Below, in pieces: positions 28,018 to 36,210 of a stretch of DNA of 64,000 nt; position 1 is the stretch's first letter, and every line of letters begins with the position of its first letter. The stretch lies in contig NZ_RCHI01000005.1 of the NCBI RefSeq assembly GCF_003664585.1, forward strand, positions 62,001-126,000. The letters run 5' to 3'. The notes below the pieces were generated by a model. That model did no database searches and was not told the origin of the DNA. It worked only from the letters and a program-made list of their open reading frames with translations. The position numbers and the translations under genes were made by a program. The DNA comes from Paenirhodobacter hankyongi. Its GTDB lineage: Bacteria > Pseudomonadota > Alphaproteobacteria > Rhodobacterales > Rhodobacteraceae.

Positions 28018-29119
28018 GACGGTTCGGGTCGAGCTGGGATCGAGATCCTATGATGTGCGCCTCGGCGCAGGGCTGATTGCCGGGGCGGGGGCCGAGATCG
28101 CGCCGCTGCTGCGCCGCAAGCGGGTCGCGGTGATCACCGACGAGACGGTCGGCGCGCTGCATCTTCAGGCGTTGCGCGCGGGGCTCGGGGACATCGAGAT
28201 GGTGTCGCTCGCCCTGCCGGCGGGCGAGGGCACGAAATGCTGGGCCTCGCTCGAGCGCGCCTGCGAATGGCTTCTGGAACAGAAGGTCGAGCGCAAGGAC
28301 GTGGTCATCGCCTTCGGCGGCGGCGTGATCGGCGATCTCGTCGGCTTTGCCGCCGCGATCCTGCGCCGCGGCGTGCGCTTCGTGCAGATCCCGACGACGC
28401 TGCTCGCCCAGGTCGACAGCTCGGTCGGCGGCAAGACGGGCATCAACGTCACGGCCGGCAAGAACCTGATCGGCGCCTTCCACCAGCCCTCGCTGGTGCT
28501 CGCCGACATCGCGCTTCTGGGCACGCTCACCGCGCGCGATTTCCTTGCGGGCTATGGCGAGGTGGTGAAATACGGGCTGCTGGGCGACCCGCTCTTCTTC
28601 GAATGGCTCGAGGACATGGGGCCGAAGCTCGCCGCGGGCGACATCGAGGCGCGGCAGCGGGCGGTGAAACGCTCGGTCGAGATGAAGGCCGAGATCGTCG
28701 CGCGCGACGAGACGGAAGAGGGCGACCGGGCGCTGCTGAACCTCGGCCACACCTTCTGCCACGCGCTCGAGGCGGCGACCGGCTATGGCGACCGGCTCTT
28801 GCATGGCGAGGGCGTGGCGATCGGCTGTGCGCTCGCTTTCGAGCTCAGCCAGCGGCTTGGCCTGTGCAGCCAGGAGGCACCGTCGCGGGTGCGCGCGCAT
28901 CTCAAGGCGATGGGGATGAAGACCGATCTCGCCGACATCCCGAGCGATCTGCCCGATGCCGAGGGGCTGATTGCACTGATGGCGCAGGACAAGAAGGTGC
29001 TCGACGGCAAGATGCGCTTCATCCTCGCGCGCGGCATCGGCGAGGCCTTCGTCACCTCGGACGTGCCGCGCGACGTGCTGAAGCGGCTGCTCGAGGATGC
29101 CCTGGCCACGCGCGGCTGA
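28010..29119 (+). CDS. aroB: 3-dehydroquinate synthase
   Basis: Protein of 369 residues. It cyclises DAHP to 3-dehydroquinate using NAD and zinc. Family motifs are AFGGGVIGDLVGFAA, QIPTTLLAQVDSSVGGKT and zinc-ligand region LNLGHTFCHALEA. The ATG at 28010 lies inside the end of aroK and follows GAGGAGG. A double intergenic repeat follows the stop. Confidence 0.95.
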   Translation: MRETVRVELGSRSYDVRLGAGLIAGAGAEIAPLLRRKRVAVITDETVGALHLQALRAGLGDIEMVSLALPAGEGTKCWASLERACEWLLEQKVERKDVVIAFGGGVIGDLVGFAAAILRRGVRFVQIPTTLLAQVDSSVGGKTGINVTAGKNLIGAFHQPSLVLADIALLGTLTARDFLAGYGEVVKYGLLGDPLFFEWLEDMGPKLAAGDIEARQRAVKRSVEMKAEIVARDETEEGDRALLNLGHTFCHALEAATGYGDRLLHGEGVAIGCALAFELSQRLGLCSQEAPSRVRAHLKAMGMKTDLADIPSDLPDAEGLIALMAQDKKVLDGKMRFILARGIGEAFVTSDVPRDVLKRLLEDALATRG

Positions 29120-29124
29120 GAACC

Positions 29125-29264
29125 GGGGGCGCTGCCCCCTCGGGCTTCGCCCTCACCCCCGGGATATTTGAGGCAATTGGAAGCCAAAGCCCGTTTGCGC
29201 GTTCTCCTTGCCCGAAATACCTCGGGGGTGAATTGGCGCAGCCAAGAGGGGGCGGCGCCCCCTT
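29125..29264. repeat. Two inverted copies of an intergenic repeat element
   Basis: Left copy, read on the minus strand (29165-29125): AAATATCCCGGGGGTGA, a small stem GGGC-GAAG-CCC, then GGGGGCAGCGCCCCC. Right copy on the plus strand (about 29215-29264): AAATACCTCGGGGGTGA, stem TTGG-CGCAG-CCAA, then AGAGGGGGCGGCGCCCCC. Related elements lie at 33482-33534, 37034-37082 and 40771-40880. Confidence 0.7.
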
Positions 29265-29275
29265 TCTCTGTCGGG

Positions 29276-29899
29276 TCAGACGAGCGAGGTCACCCAGAGC
29301 ACCGTCGCATCCTCGTGGCTGACCGAGACGAGGTTGTGGCCCATGCTGGCGTCGTAATAGGCGCTGTCGCCGCGCTTGAGCTCCTGCGGCTCGTAGAACT
29401 CGGTGTAAAGTCGGACGATGCCGGTGAGGACATAGAGGAATTCTTCGCCGTCATGGCGCACCCAGCCATGGAACTCCTCGAAGCTGCGTGCCCGGATCCG
29501 TGCGCGATAGGGCAGCATCTGCTTGTTGCGCAGCGAATTCGCCAGAAGCTCGTGCTCGTAGGTGGTGGTCAGATGCGCCACGCCCTCGCCCGCGCGGGTC
29601 ACCGCCATCCGCCCCGTCACCTGTCCCTTCGAGGGCGGGGTGAAGAGCTGCGGCACCGAGATCGCCAGCCCCTCGGCCAGCTTCTTCAGCGCCTCGTAGG
29701 TGGGCGACATCTGCCCGTTCTCGATCTTCGAGAGCGTCGAGCGGGCCAGCCCCGCCTGCGCTGCCGCCTGTTCGAGTGTCCAGCCGCGGGCCTTGCGCAG
29801 CTCGCGCACGCGAGCGGCGAGGTCGACGGGTTCGGGCACCACTTCCTCGCCGCTCTCGCGCGCGATGCGGATGATCTTCGCGTGTTCGATCTCGCCCAT
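29276..29899 (-). CDS. XRE-family regulator with cupin domain
   Basis: Protein of 207 residues. The helix-turn-helix is at about 27-82 (VRELRKARGWTLEQAAAQAG, STLSKIENGQMSPTYEAL), followed by a cupin sensor domain at about 110-205 (EEFLYVLTGIVRLY; LKRGDSAYYDASMGHNLV). It is divergent from the acyl-CoA ligase gene with a 48-base gap, so it probably represses or activates that operon in response to a small ligand. The ligand is not evident. Confidence 0.85.
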   Translation of the reverse strand: MGEIEHAKIIRIARESGEEVVPEPVDLAARVRELRKARGWTLEQAAAQAGLARSTLSKIENGQMSPTYEALKKLAEGLAISVPQLFTPPSKGQVTGRMAVTRAGEGVAHLTTTYEHELLANSLRNKQMLPYRARIRARSFEEFHGWVRHDGEEFLYVLTGIVRLYTEFYEPQELKRGDSAYYDASMGHNLVSVSHEDATVLWVTSLV

Positions 29900-29947
29900 G
29901 GCGGCCTCCGGCTTGCAACCCCGCTGCACGCGGCGTAGCAGGAAGCC

Positions 29948-31474
29948 ATGCTCTCTGTCCATGCTTCCTCCTTTGCAGACCCCGCGCCCGCGTCCTTCAA
30001 CATGGCGGCCCATGTGCTGGCGCCCGCGGCCGAGCGCGCCGATCGCTCGGCGCTGCAGATCCTCAGCCCGACGGGCGCCGAGCGCTGGTCCTGGGCGCGG
30101 CTCGAGGCCGCGGTGCGCGGCGCGGGCACGGGGTTCCTGAACGCCGGGCTGGTGCCGGGCGATCGGGTGCTGTTGCGGCTTGGCAATACACCCGAATTCC
30201 CGGTGGCCTATCTGGGCGCGATCGCGGTCGGGCTGGTGCCGGTGCCAACCTCGCCGCAGCTGACGGCGGGCGAGATCACCAGGATGGCGGCGCAGGTCGC
30301 CCCGGCGGCGATCGTCGCGGGCGAGGGCATCGCGTTGCCCGAGAGCCCCGCGCGGGTGATCGGCGAGGCCGAGCTGCGCAGCTTCGAGGCGCTCGCCCCC
30401 TGTGCCTGGGAGATGGGCGCTCCCGACCGGCTGGCCTATGTCGTCTTCACCTCGGGCACCTCGGGGCAGCCGCGGGCGGTGATGCACGCGCATCGCGCGA
30501 TCTGGGCACGGCGGATGATGCATGCGGGCTGGTACGGGTTGACACCCGCGGACCGGATCCTGCACGCCGGCGCCTTCAACTGGACCTACACGCTCGGCAC
30601 CGGGCTGATGGACCCCTGGTCGGTCGGCGCCACCGCGCTGATCCCGGCGCCCGGCGTGCCGGTGCAGGCGCTGCCGTTGTTGCTGCGCCGCTTCGACGCG
30701 ACGATCTTTGCCGCCGCGCCCGGGGTCTACCGGCAGATGTTGAAACATCACGCGACGATCGACCTGCCGCGGTTGCGACACGGGCTCAGCGCCGGCGAGG
30801 CACTGCCCGCGCTCACCCGGCAGCATTGGCGCGAGGCGACCGGCGCTGAGATCTACGAGGCGCTCGGCATGTCGGAATGCTCGACCTTCGTCTCGGGCGC
30901 GCCGGGGCATCCGGCGCCCGAGGGCTGTGCGGGCTGGCCGCAGGAGGGGCGCACCCTCGCCGTGCTTGGCCCCGAGGGCGCGCCGGTGCCGCGCGGCACC
31001 CCCGGCACGCTCGCCGTGCACCGCACCGATCCCGGGCTGTTCCTGGGCTACATGGGCGCGCCCGAGGAGACCGCCGCGCGCTTCAGCGCCGATGGGGAGT
31101 GGTTCCTCACCGGCGACACGGTGACGATGACCGAGGCCGGCGCGATCCGCTACGAGGGGCGCGCCGACGACATGATGAACGCCGGCGGTTTCCGTGTCAG
31201 CCCGCTTGAGGTCGAGGCGGCGATGACCACCTGCCCCGAGGCGGGCGAGGTTGCGGCCGTCGAGATCCGGGTCAGCGCCGAGGCGAGCGTGATCGCCCTT
31301 GCCCATACCGGCACCGCGACGCCCGAGGCGCTTGCCGCCCATGCCGGCGCCACGCTTGCCCGCTACAAGCAGCCCCGCCTGTTCCGCGCCGTTGCCGAGC
31401 TGCAGCGCAACCGCAACGGCAAGATCGACCGCCGCGCCCTGCGCGATGCCTGGCCCAAGGAGCCCGACGCATGA
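29948..31474 (+). CDS. AMP-dependent acyl-CoA/benzoate-CoA-ligase-type synthetase
   Basis: Adenylate-forming enzyme of 508 residues. The P-loop-like motif FTSGTSGQPRAVMH (about 167-180), A5 region ALGMSECS, A7-A8 WFLTGDTVT and YEGRADDMMNAGGFRV, and A10 catalytic lysine NGKIDR near the C-terminus are all present. The overall likeness is to benzoate-CoA ligase or medium-chain acyl-CoA synthetases; the substrate cannot be told. It is divergent from a cupin regulator and overlaps the DsbA-like gene by four bases. Confidence 0.82.
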   Translation: MLSVHASSFADPAPASFNMAAHVLAPAAERADRSALQILSPTGAERWSWARLEAAVRGAGTGFLNAGLVPGDRVLLRLGNTPEFPVAYLGAIAVGLVPVPTSPQLTAGEITRMAAQVAPAAIVAGEGIALPESPARVIGEAELRSFEALAPCAWEMGAPDRLAYVVFTSGTSGQPRAVMHAHRAIWARRMMHAGWYGLTPADRILHAGAFNWTYTLGTGLMDPWSVGATALIPAPGVPVQALPLLLRRFDATIFAAAPGVYRQMLKHHATIDLPRLRHGLSAGEALPALTRQHWREATGAEIYEALGMSECSTFVSGAPGHPAPEGCAGWPQEGRTLAVLGPEGAPVPRGTPGTLAVHRTDPGLFLGYMGAPEETAARFSADGEWFLTGDTVTMTEAGAIRYEGRADDMMNAGGFRVSPLEVEAAMTTCPEAGEVAAVEIRVSAEASVIALAHTGTATPEALAAHAGATLARYKQPRLFRAVAELQRNRNGKIDRRALRDAWPKEPDA

Positions 31475-32121
31475 TCCCGCTCGACATCTTCGCCGACCCC
31501 GTCTGCCCCTGGTGCCTGATCGGCAAGGCCAATCTCGACCGCGCGCTCGAGGCGCGGCCGGGCCATCCCTTCGTGCTGGCCTGGCATCCGTTCCGGCTTG
31601 ACCCGACGATGCCGGCGGCCGGCATGGCGCGCGGCGATTACATGCGCGCGAAATTCGGGGCCGAGGCCGACAGTATCGACATTCCGGTGCTCGAGGCCGC
31701 GCGGCGGGCCGGGGTCACGCTGGACCTCGCCGCGATCGCACGGGTGCCGGCGACGCTCGATGCGCACCGTCTGCTGCACTGGGCGGGGATCGAGGGGCGG
31801 CAGACCCCGGTGATGTCGGCGCTGATGCGCGCCTTCTGGCGCGAGGGGCGCGACATCGGCGATGCCGGGGTGCTGGCCGGGATCGGTGCCGCCGCGGGGA
31901 TGGACCGGGCGCTGGTCGAACGGCTGCTCGCCAGCGATGCCGACCGTGACGAGGTGCTCGCCCGTGAGGCCCATGCCCGCGAGCGCGGCATCCGCGCCGT
32001 GCCGAGCTTCATCATCGGCAACCAGCACATGGTCGAGGGCGCGCAGCCGGTCGAGACCTGGCTTGCGGTGATCGACGAGCTTTCGGCCGCCCCGGAAGCC
32101 GATCCCGAAGCTGAGCACTGA
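31471..32121 (+). CDS. DsbA-family (FrnE-like) oxidoreductase
   Basis: Protein of 216 residues without a signal peptide. It has a thioredoxin fold with a helical insert, redox motif CPWC at Cys12-Cys15 and cis-Pro region AVPSFIIGN. It resembles FrnE/2-hydroxychromene-carboxylate isomerase-type cytoplasmic DsbA proteins. The start overlaps the ligase stop (ATGA), so the two are co-expressed; a joint role is not known. Confidence 0.85.
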   Translation: MIPLDIFADPVCPWCLIGKANLDRALEARPGHPFVLAWHPFRLDPTMPAAGMARGDYMRAKFGAEADSIDIPVLEAARRAGVTLDLAAIARVPATLDAHRLLHWAGIEGRQTPVMSALMRAFWREGRDIGDAGVLAGIGAAAGMDRALVERLLASDADRDEVLAREAHARERGIRAVPSFIIGNQHMVEGAQPVETWLAVIDELSAAPEADPEAEH

Positions 32122-32126
32122 CGCAC

Positions 32127-32181
32127 AGCCCCCTGCGCGGTCCCGCGCGGCGCGGGGCTGGCATTCCCGCGCAGGGGGGCT
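32127..32181. other. Imperfect long inverted repeat before the MFS gene
   Basis: AGCCCCCTGCGCGG (32127-32140) pairs with CCGCGCAGGGGGGCT (32167-32181, one extra G), with a GC-rich loop. It lies between the DsbA-like stop and the GTG start at 32213 and has no T-run. It could be a weak terminator or mRNA end structure. Confidence 0.45.
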
Positions 32182-32212
32182 ATGGTCGGCGCGAACCTGA
32201 AAGGCCCCTCCC

Positions 32213-33430
32213 GTGACCCAGTCCTCTGTTCCCGCACCGGTGCGCACCCTGTCGCTGCCCGAATTCGTGGCGATGCTCGCCTCGCTCACCGCCACCGTCG
32301 CCTTCTCGATCGATGCGATGCTGCCGGCGCTGCCCGAGATCGCCGCGACGCTCTCGCCCGGGGACGTGAACCGCGCCCAGCTGGTGCTGACCGTCTTCGT
32401 GCTCGGCATGGGGCTTGGCACCTTCTTCGTCGGGCCGATCTCGGACGCGATCGGGCGCAAGCGCACGATCACCGGCGGCATCGTGATCTATGCGGCGGGC
32501 GCGCTGGCCGCCGCGTGGTCGCAGAGCCTCGAGATGCTGCTGATCGCGCGTTTCGTGCAGGGGATCGGTGCCTCGGGGCCGCGGATCGTGCCGATGGCGC
32601 TGGTGCGCGATCTTTACGCCGGGCGCGAGATGGCGAAGATCACCTCCTTCATCATGATGCTCTTCATCCTGGTGCCGGCGCTGGCGCCGACGATCGGCGG
32701 GGCGATCGCCGCGGTCTTCGGCTGGCGCGGCATCTTCGGCGCCTTCCTGGTGTTCGGCGTGCTCGGCGTGCTCTGGGTGAACCTGCGCCAGCCCGAGACC
32801 CTGCCGCCCGAGCGTCGCCGTCCCTTCGTGCCGGGCGCGCTGCTCTCGGGCGCGCGCGAGGTGCTGTCGGATCGCGACGTGCGGTTCTACACCGCGATCC
32901 TCGCGCTCGGCTTCGGGCAGATGTTCTCGGTGCTGTCCTCCTCGCAGCAGCTCTACGCCGCCTATGGCGTGCACGAGACCTTCCCGCTGTGGTTCGGTGC
33001 GGTGGCGATCCTTGCCGGCACCGGCTCGGTCTTCAACGCGCGCTTCGTGATGCGGCTCGGCATGCGGCGGATCGTGCGCGGCGCCTATCTGATGCAGGTC
33101 TGCCTCTCGGCGCTGATGCTGGCGGCGCTGCTGGCGGGCCTTGTGACCCCGGCGGGCGGGCTGCTCGCGGTCTTTGCCTGGAACGTGTCGGTGTTCTTCA
33201 TCGCCGGCCTCACCTTCGGCAACCTCAATGCGCTGGCGATGCAGAAGATGGGGCATCTGGCCGGCATGACCGCCTCGGTCGTCACGGCGCTCTCGACGGT
33301 GGGGGCGGTGTCGATCGCGGCCCCGGTCGGGCTGCTGTTCGATGGCACGGCGCGGCCGGTGGTGATCGCCACGCTGATCTGCTCGGGCCTTGCCTGGGCG
33401 CTGATGGGACGCACCAACGATCAGGTCTGA
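32213..33430 (+). CDS. Bcr/CflA-type multidrug efflux MFS transporter
   Basis: Protein of 405 residues with twelve predicted transmembrane helices. It shows the Bcr/CflA pattern: SIDAMLPALPEIA in helix 1, the motif A-like GPISDAIGRKRTI, and GIGASGPRIVPMALVRDLY. It is a proton-driven exporter of unspecified substrates. The start is GTG at 32213 in a short spacer. Confidence 0.85.
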   Translation: MTQSSVPAPVRTLSLPEFVAMLASLTATVAFSIDAMLPALPEIAATLSPGDVNRAQLVLTVFVLGMGLGTFFVGPISDAIGRKRTITGGIVIYAAGALAAAWSQSLEMLLIARFVQGIGASGPRIVPMALVRDLYAGREMAKITSFIMMLFILVPALAPTIGGAIAAVFGWRGIFGAFLVFGVLGVLWVNLRQPETLPPERRRPFVPGALLSGAREVLSDRDVRFYTAILALGFGQMFSVLSSSQQLYAAYGVHETFPLWFGAVAILAGTGSVFNARFVMRLGMRRIVRGAYLMQVCLSALMLAALLAGLVTPAGGLLAVFAWNVSVFFIAGLTFGNLNALAMQKMGHLAGMTASVVTALSTVGAVSIAAPVGLLFDGTARPVVIATLICSGLAWALMGRTNDQV

Positions 33431-33481
33431 GACGGGACGGGCATCGGATACCCCCCCCGCGGCCCCGCTTCCAGTCGCCGC

Positions 33482-33534
33482 AAATTTCCCGGGGGTGACT
33501 TTTGCCGTCAGGCAAAAGAGGGGGCAGCGCCCCC
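33482..33534 (+). repeat. Intergenic repeat element (copy)
   Basis: AAATTTCCCGGGGGTGA, then a stem CTTTTGCC-GTCA-GGCAAAAG (33499-33518), then GGGGGCAGCGCCCCC (33520-33534). The architecture is the same as at 29125-29264, but the inner stem has an entirely different, still fully paired, sequence. Confidence 0.7.
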
Positions 33535-33544
33535 TGCCTTCGTC

Positions 33545-33862
33545 TTACTCGTTGTCGCCAAAGCGCGAATCGTCGTCGTACTCGTCCTCGCCCTCGGGCA
33601 CGAACTTCTCCGACAGCAGGATCGAGTGGTTGTCGTGCAGCGGGTCCATGACGACATCCGAGGGCAGCTCGCCCGTCAGCCAGTCGCGGATCTCGTCGCG
33701 TGCCTCGGCCGGGTCCTGCCCGGTCAGCTCGGCGATATAGGTGATGAAGGCGCGCTGGTCGCCGTCGACCTCGTCGAGCCGGTCTTCCTCGGCATCGGGC
33801 CAGCGGTTCTGGATCGCCTCATAGAAGGCAGTCCAGTTGTCCTGAACATGGTGCCACTTCAT
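33545..33862 (-). CDS. CsbD-like small acidic protein
   Basis: Protein of 105 residues starting MKWHHVQDNWTAFYEAIQ, followed by spaced tryptophans and glycine (RWPDAEEDRLDEVDG; IRDWLTG) in the pattern of CsbD/UPF0337 stress proteins, with an acidic tail (EGEDEYDDDSRFGDNE). The ATG at 33862 follows GGAGA. The family is stress-induced in other bacteria; its molecular function is unknown. The gene stands alone, ending just beyond an intergenic repeat. Confidence 0.65.
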   Translation of the reverse strand: MKWHHVQDNWTAFYEAIQNRWPDAEEDRLDEVDGDQRAFITYIAELTGQDPAEARDEIRDWLTGELPSDVVMDPLHDNHSILLSEKFVPEGEDEYDDDSRFGDNE

Positions 33863-33972
33863 CTCAGTCTCCTTCCCGGCGCAAGCCTCCCGCGCCCGTC
33901 CCGACATTGCGCTTCAACGGGGCAGGAGGAAAGGCCTTTCTCCTGTTTCGATTGTTCGGGACGCGGGCCGGT

Positions 33973-34089
33973 TCAGAACCAGCTCTGGATCGTCCGGGCG
34001 CCGCCCGAGACGTCCTCGCCGACGCCGGCGACCGTGTTGCACCCGGTCAGGGCGACCGCAAGCGCGGCCAGAAGGATCAGCTTCTTCAT
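33973..34089 (-). CDS. Entericidin-family small lipoprotein
   Basis: Protein of 38 residues: MKKLILLAALAVALTGC, then NTVAGVGEDVSGGARTIQSWF. The lipobox LTGC puts the lipidated cysteine at residue 17, and the short tail is typical of entericidin A/B-like lipoproteins. The ATG overlaps the stop of the upstream binding-protein gene (ATGA), so it is translationally coupled to it. In Escherichia coli the pair acts as toxin/antidote; here a single copy is more likely a structural envelope lipoprotein. Confidence 0.8.
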   Translation of the reverse strand: MKKLILLAALAVALTGCNTVAGVGEDVSGGARTIQSWF

Positions 34090-35906
34090 TGCTCTGCCTC
34101 ATACCACCAGACTTCGGGCTGAAAGCCCGGCCAGTCCCCGTATAGCGGAAGTCTTTCGGGGAAGTGAAGGTTCCGGTCATGGGCGATGCGCGAGATCGGC
34201 GCATACCAGCCGGGAATGACGTAGCGCCCCGCGGTCAGCACCCGGTCGAGCGCGCGCACCGCATCGGTGAATTCCTCGGGCGTGCGGGCCTCGAGCATGG
34301 CGCGCACCATCGCCTCGGCGGCGGGAGAATTCATCCCCATCCAGTTGCGCGAGCCGGGCTCGCTCACCCCGCGCGATCCCCAGTAGAGCATCTGCTCGTT
34401 GCCGGGGCTGAGCGAAAGGGCGCGGGTGTACCACGCCATGCCGAAGTCATAGGTGTTGGTGCGCGCCTGATATTGCGCGTCATCGACCGTCGTCACCTTC
34501 GGGAAGATGCCGATCCGGCGCAACGCCTCGACATAGATGTCGACGATCGACTGGGTCTCGGCCGCGCCCTGCTGCAGCACGATCTCGAAGCTGAAGGGCG
34601 TGCCCGCGGCGTCTTTCAGCACGCCGTCCGCGCCCACGGCCCAGCCCGCCTCCTCGAGCAGCTTCATCGCCTTGCGGCTGTTCTTGCGGTTGAGCTCGCT
34701 GCCGTCCGACACCGGCAGGGCATAGCCCTCGAGCGTGCCGGGCGGCAGGCTTGCGGCAAAGGGGGCGAGCAGCGCCGCCACCTTGCCCTCGGCCGGGCCC
34801 GGGCGCATCGCCAGATCGGAGTTCGCGAAATACGAGGTGATGCGCGGCTCGGCCCCGCCGTTCAGCGTGGCGTTGATGAATTCGAAGTTGAAGACGTCGA
34901 TCATCGCCTCGCGCACGCGCCAGTCGGCAAAGACCGGCAGGCGGGTGTTCATCACCAGCCCGGAAATCCCCGAGGGCCGCCGGTGCGGGATCTCGGACAG
35001 CACCACACGCCCCTCGCGCACTGCCGGGAAATCATAGTCACGCGCCCATTTCGCGGCATTGGTCTCGCGGAAGGTGTCGGTCTCGCCGCCCTTGAAGGCC
35101 TCGAAGACCACGCCGCCATCGCCGAAGTAGTCCCACCGCATCTCGTCGAGATTGAAGCGGCCGCGGTTCAGGGGCAGGTCCTTCGCCCACCAGTCGGGGT
35201 TGCGGCGAAGCGTGATGAAGCGCCCGGTCTCGACCCGGTCGATGACATAGGGGCCCGAGCCCACCGGCGCGACCTGCGTCGCCTGGGCGAAGTCCTTGCC
35301 TTCCCATTGCGCCTTTTCCAGCACCGGCCGCATCCCCATCAGCAGCGCGAGTTCGCGGTCGGGTTCGGTGAAAGTGATGCGCAGGCTGCGCGGGCCGGTC
35401 TGCTCGATCGACTTCACCTTGCGCCAGGCGTTCTGATAGCGCGGATGCCCCTCGGTGCCGAGGGTCTGATAGGACCAGATCACATCCTCGACCGTCACCG
35501 GCTTGCCGTCCGAGAACCGCGCCTCGGGGCGCAGGGTGAAGGCGACCCAGCTGCGCGCCGCGTCGGTCTCGACGCTTTCGGCGAGCAGGCCATAGAGGGT
35601 GAAGGGCTCGTCGATCGAACGATCCATCAGCGATTCGGTCACGAAGGTGGCGATGCCCTGCGCCGGACGGCCCTTCAGGATCCAGGGATTGAGCGAATCG
35701 AAGCTGCCGGATTCGCCGAAACGGATGCGGCCGCCCTTCGGCGCGTCGGGGTTCGCATAGGGCAGGTGGGTGAAACCCGCGGGCAGGGCGGGCGCGCCAT
35801 ACATCGCGATCGCGGGCGCGGGCTCGGCCGCGACCGGCCCTGCAAATACAGGGAGAAAGGCGAGCGCCGCCGCTCCGAGACGGCTGAAAAAGACAGATCG
35901 CATCAT
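34086..35906 (-). CDS. Family 5 extracellular solute-binding protein (YejA-like)
   Basis: Protein of 606 residues with a signal peptide (about 1-27, ending PVAAEP). It belongs to SBP_bac_5: YANPDAPKGGRIRFGESGSF, VEDVIWSYQTL, VGSGPYVID, DVFNFEFIN. The likeness is to YejA-type binding proteins for oligopeptides or microcin-like peptides. No permease or ATPase genes are adjacent, so its partners are elsewhere. I used the first ATG of a pair at 35906/35903. It is divergent from a candidate small RNA. Confidence 0.85.
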   Translation of the reverse strand: MMRSVFFSRLGAAALAFLPVFAGPVAAEPAPAIAMYGAPALPAGFTHLPYANPDAPKGGRIRFGESGSFDSLNPWILKGRPAQGIATFVTESLMDRSIDEPFTLYGLLAESVETDAARSWVAFTLRPEARFSDGKPVTVEDVIWSYQTLGTEGHPRYQNAWRKVKSIEQTGPRSLRITFTEPDRELALLMGMRPVLEKAQWEGKDFAQATQVAPVGSGPYVIDRVETGRFITLRRNPDWWAKDLPLNRGRFNLDEMRWDYFGDGGVVFEAFKGGETDTFRETNAAKWARDYDFPAVREGRVVLSEIPHRRPSGISGLVMNTRLPVFADWRVREAMIDVFNFEFINATLNGGAEPRITSYFANSDLAMRPGPAEGKVAALLAPFAASLPPGTLEGYALPVSDGSELNRKNSRKAMKLLEEAGWAVGADGVLKDAAGTPFSFEIVLQQGAAETQSIVDIYVEALRRIGIFPKVTTVDDAQYQARTNTYDFGMAWYTRALSLSPGNEQMLYWGSRGVSEPGSRNWMGMNSPAAEAMVRAMLEARTPEEFTDAVRALDRVLTAGRYVIPGWYAPISRIAHDRNLHFPERLPLYGDWPGFQPEVWWYEAEQ

Positions 35907-35981
35907 CGCAACAATCCCCGGTTTGCCTGTATTTTCAGGCGGCAAGCTAACGATGCTGAGACGGGGGCGCAAACTTTTCCC

Positions 35982-36010
35982 TTGGATTGCAGCGGCATCA
36001 GGCTTATAAA
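35982..36010 (+). promoter_or_regulatory. Sigma-70-type promoter of candidate small RNA
   Basis: TTGGAT (35982-35987), exactly 17 bases, TATAAA (36005-36010). This is among the best sigma-70 matches noticed in the window. The predicted start is near 36017. Confidence 0.6.
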
Positions 36011-36016
36011 GATCTC

Positions 36017-36095
36017 ACTGCTCGATAGGTTTCTTGCCTGTATGAAACCTGCCTCATGACTTGACGCCCGCCTTGCGCGGGCGTCTTTTTCTTTT
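36017..36095 (+). ncRNA. Candidate small RNA of about 78 nt
   Basis: Downstream of a good promoter, the transcript would fold into AGGTTTC / GAAACCT (36027-36050, 10-base loop) and end in an intrinsic terminator GACGCCCGC-CTTGC-GCGGGCGTC followed by TTTTTCTTTT (36063-36095). There is no ribosome binding site or convincing open frame. It could alternatively be a terminated leader of the downstream dehydrogenase gene (start 36211), but more than 110 bases separate them. Confidence 0.55.
36063..36095 (+). terminator. Intrinsic terminator of candidate small RNA
   Basis: Nine-base-pair GC-rich stem (36063-36071 with 36077-36085), five-base loop and T5CT4 tail. It is a textbook terminator on the plus strand with no plus-strand protein gene upstream of it. 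Confidence 0.8.
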
Positions 36096-36210
36096 GCATC
36101 AAGGCATTGATGGCGCGATCCGGCTCACGGCATTGTGCGCTTCGGACGTGGACCTTCGTTCGCGCTCCGCTAATCTTTCGGGCATCTCTTTCGGTTTTCA
36201 GGAGTTGAAC

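Larger units (their letters stand above)
35907..36210. other. 304-base intergenic region holding a candidate small RNA
   Basis: No protein gene. It contains the upstream region of the YejA-like gene, a complete promoter-hairpin-terminator unit on the plus strand (35982-36095) and the upstream region and CAGGAG ribosome binding site of the hydroxybutyrate dehydrogenase gene. Confidence 0.7.

Noticed and set aside
33973-34089. Entericidin toxin-antidote pair
   Set aside because: Only one such lipoprotein is present here; there is no second small gene, so a toxin/antidote role is not supported.
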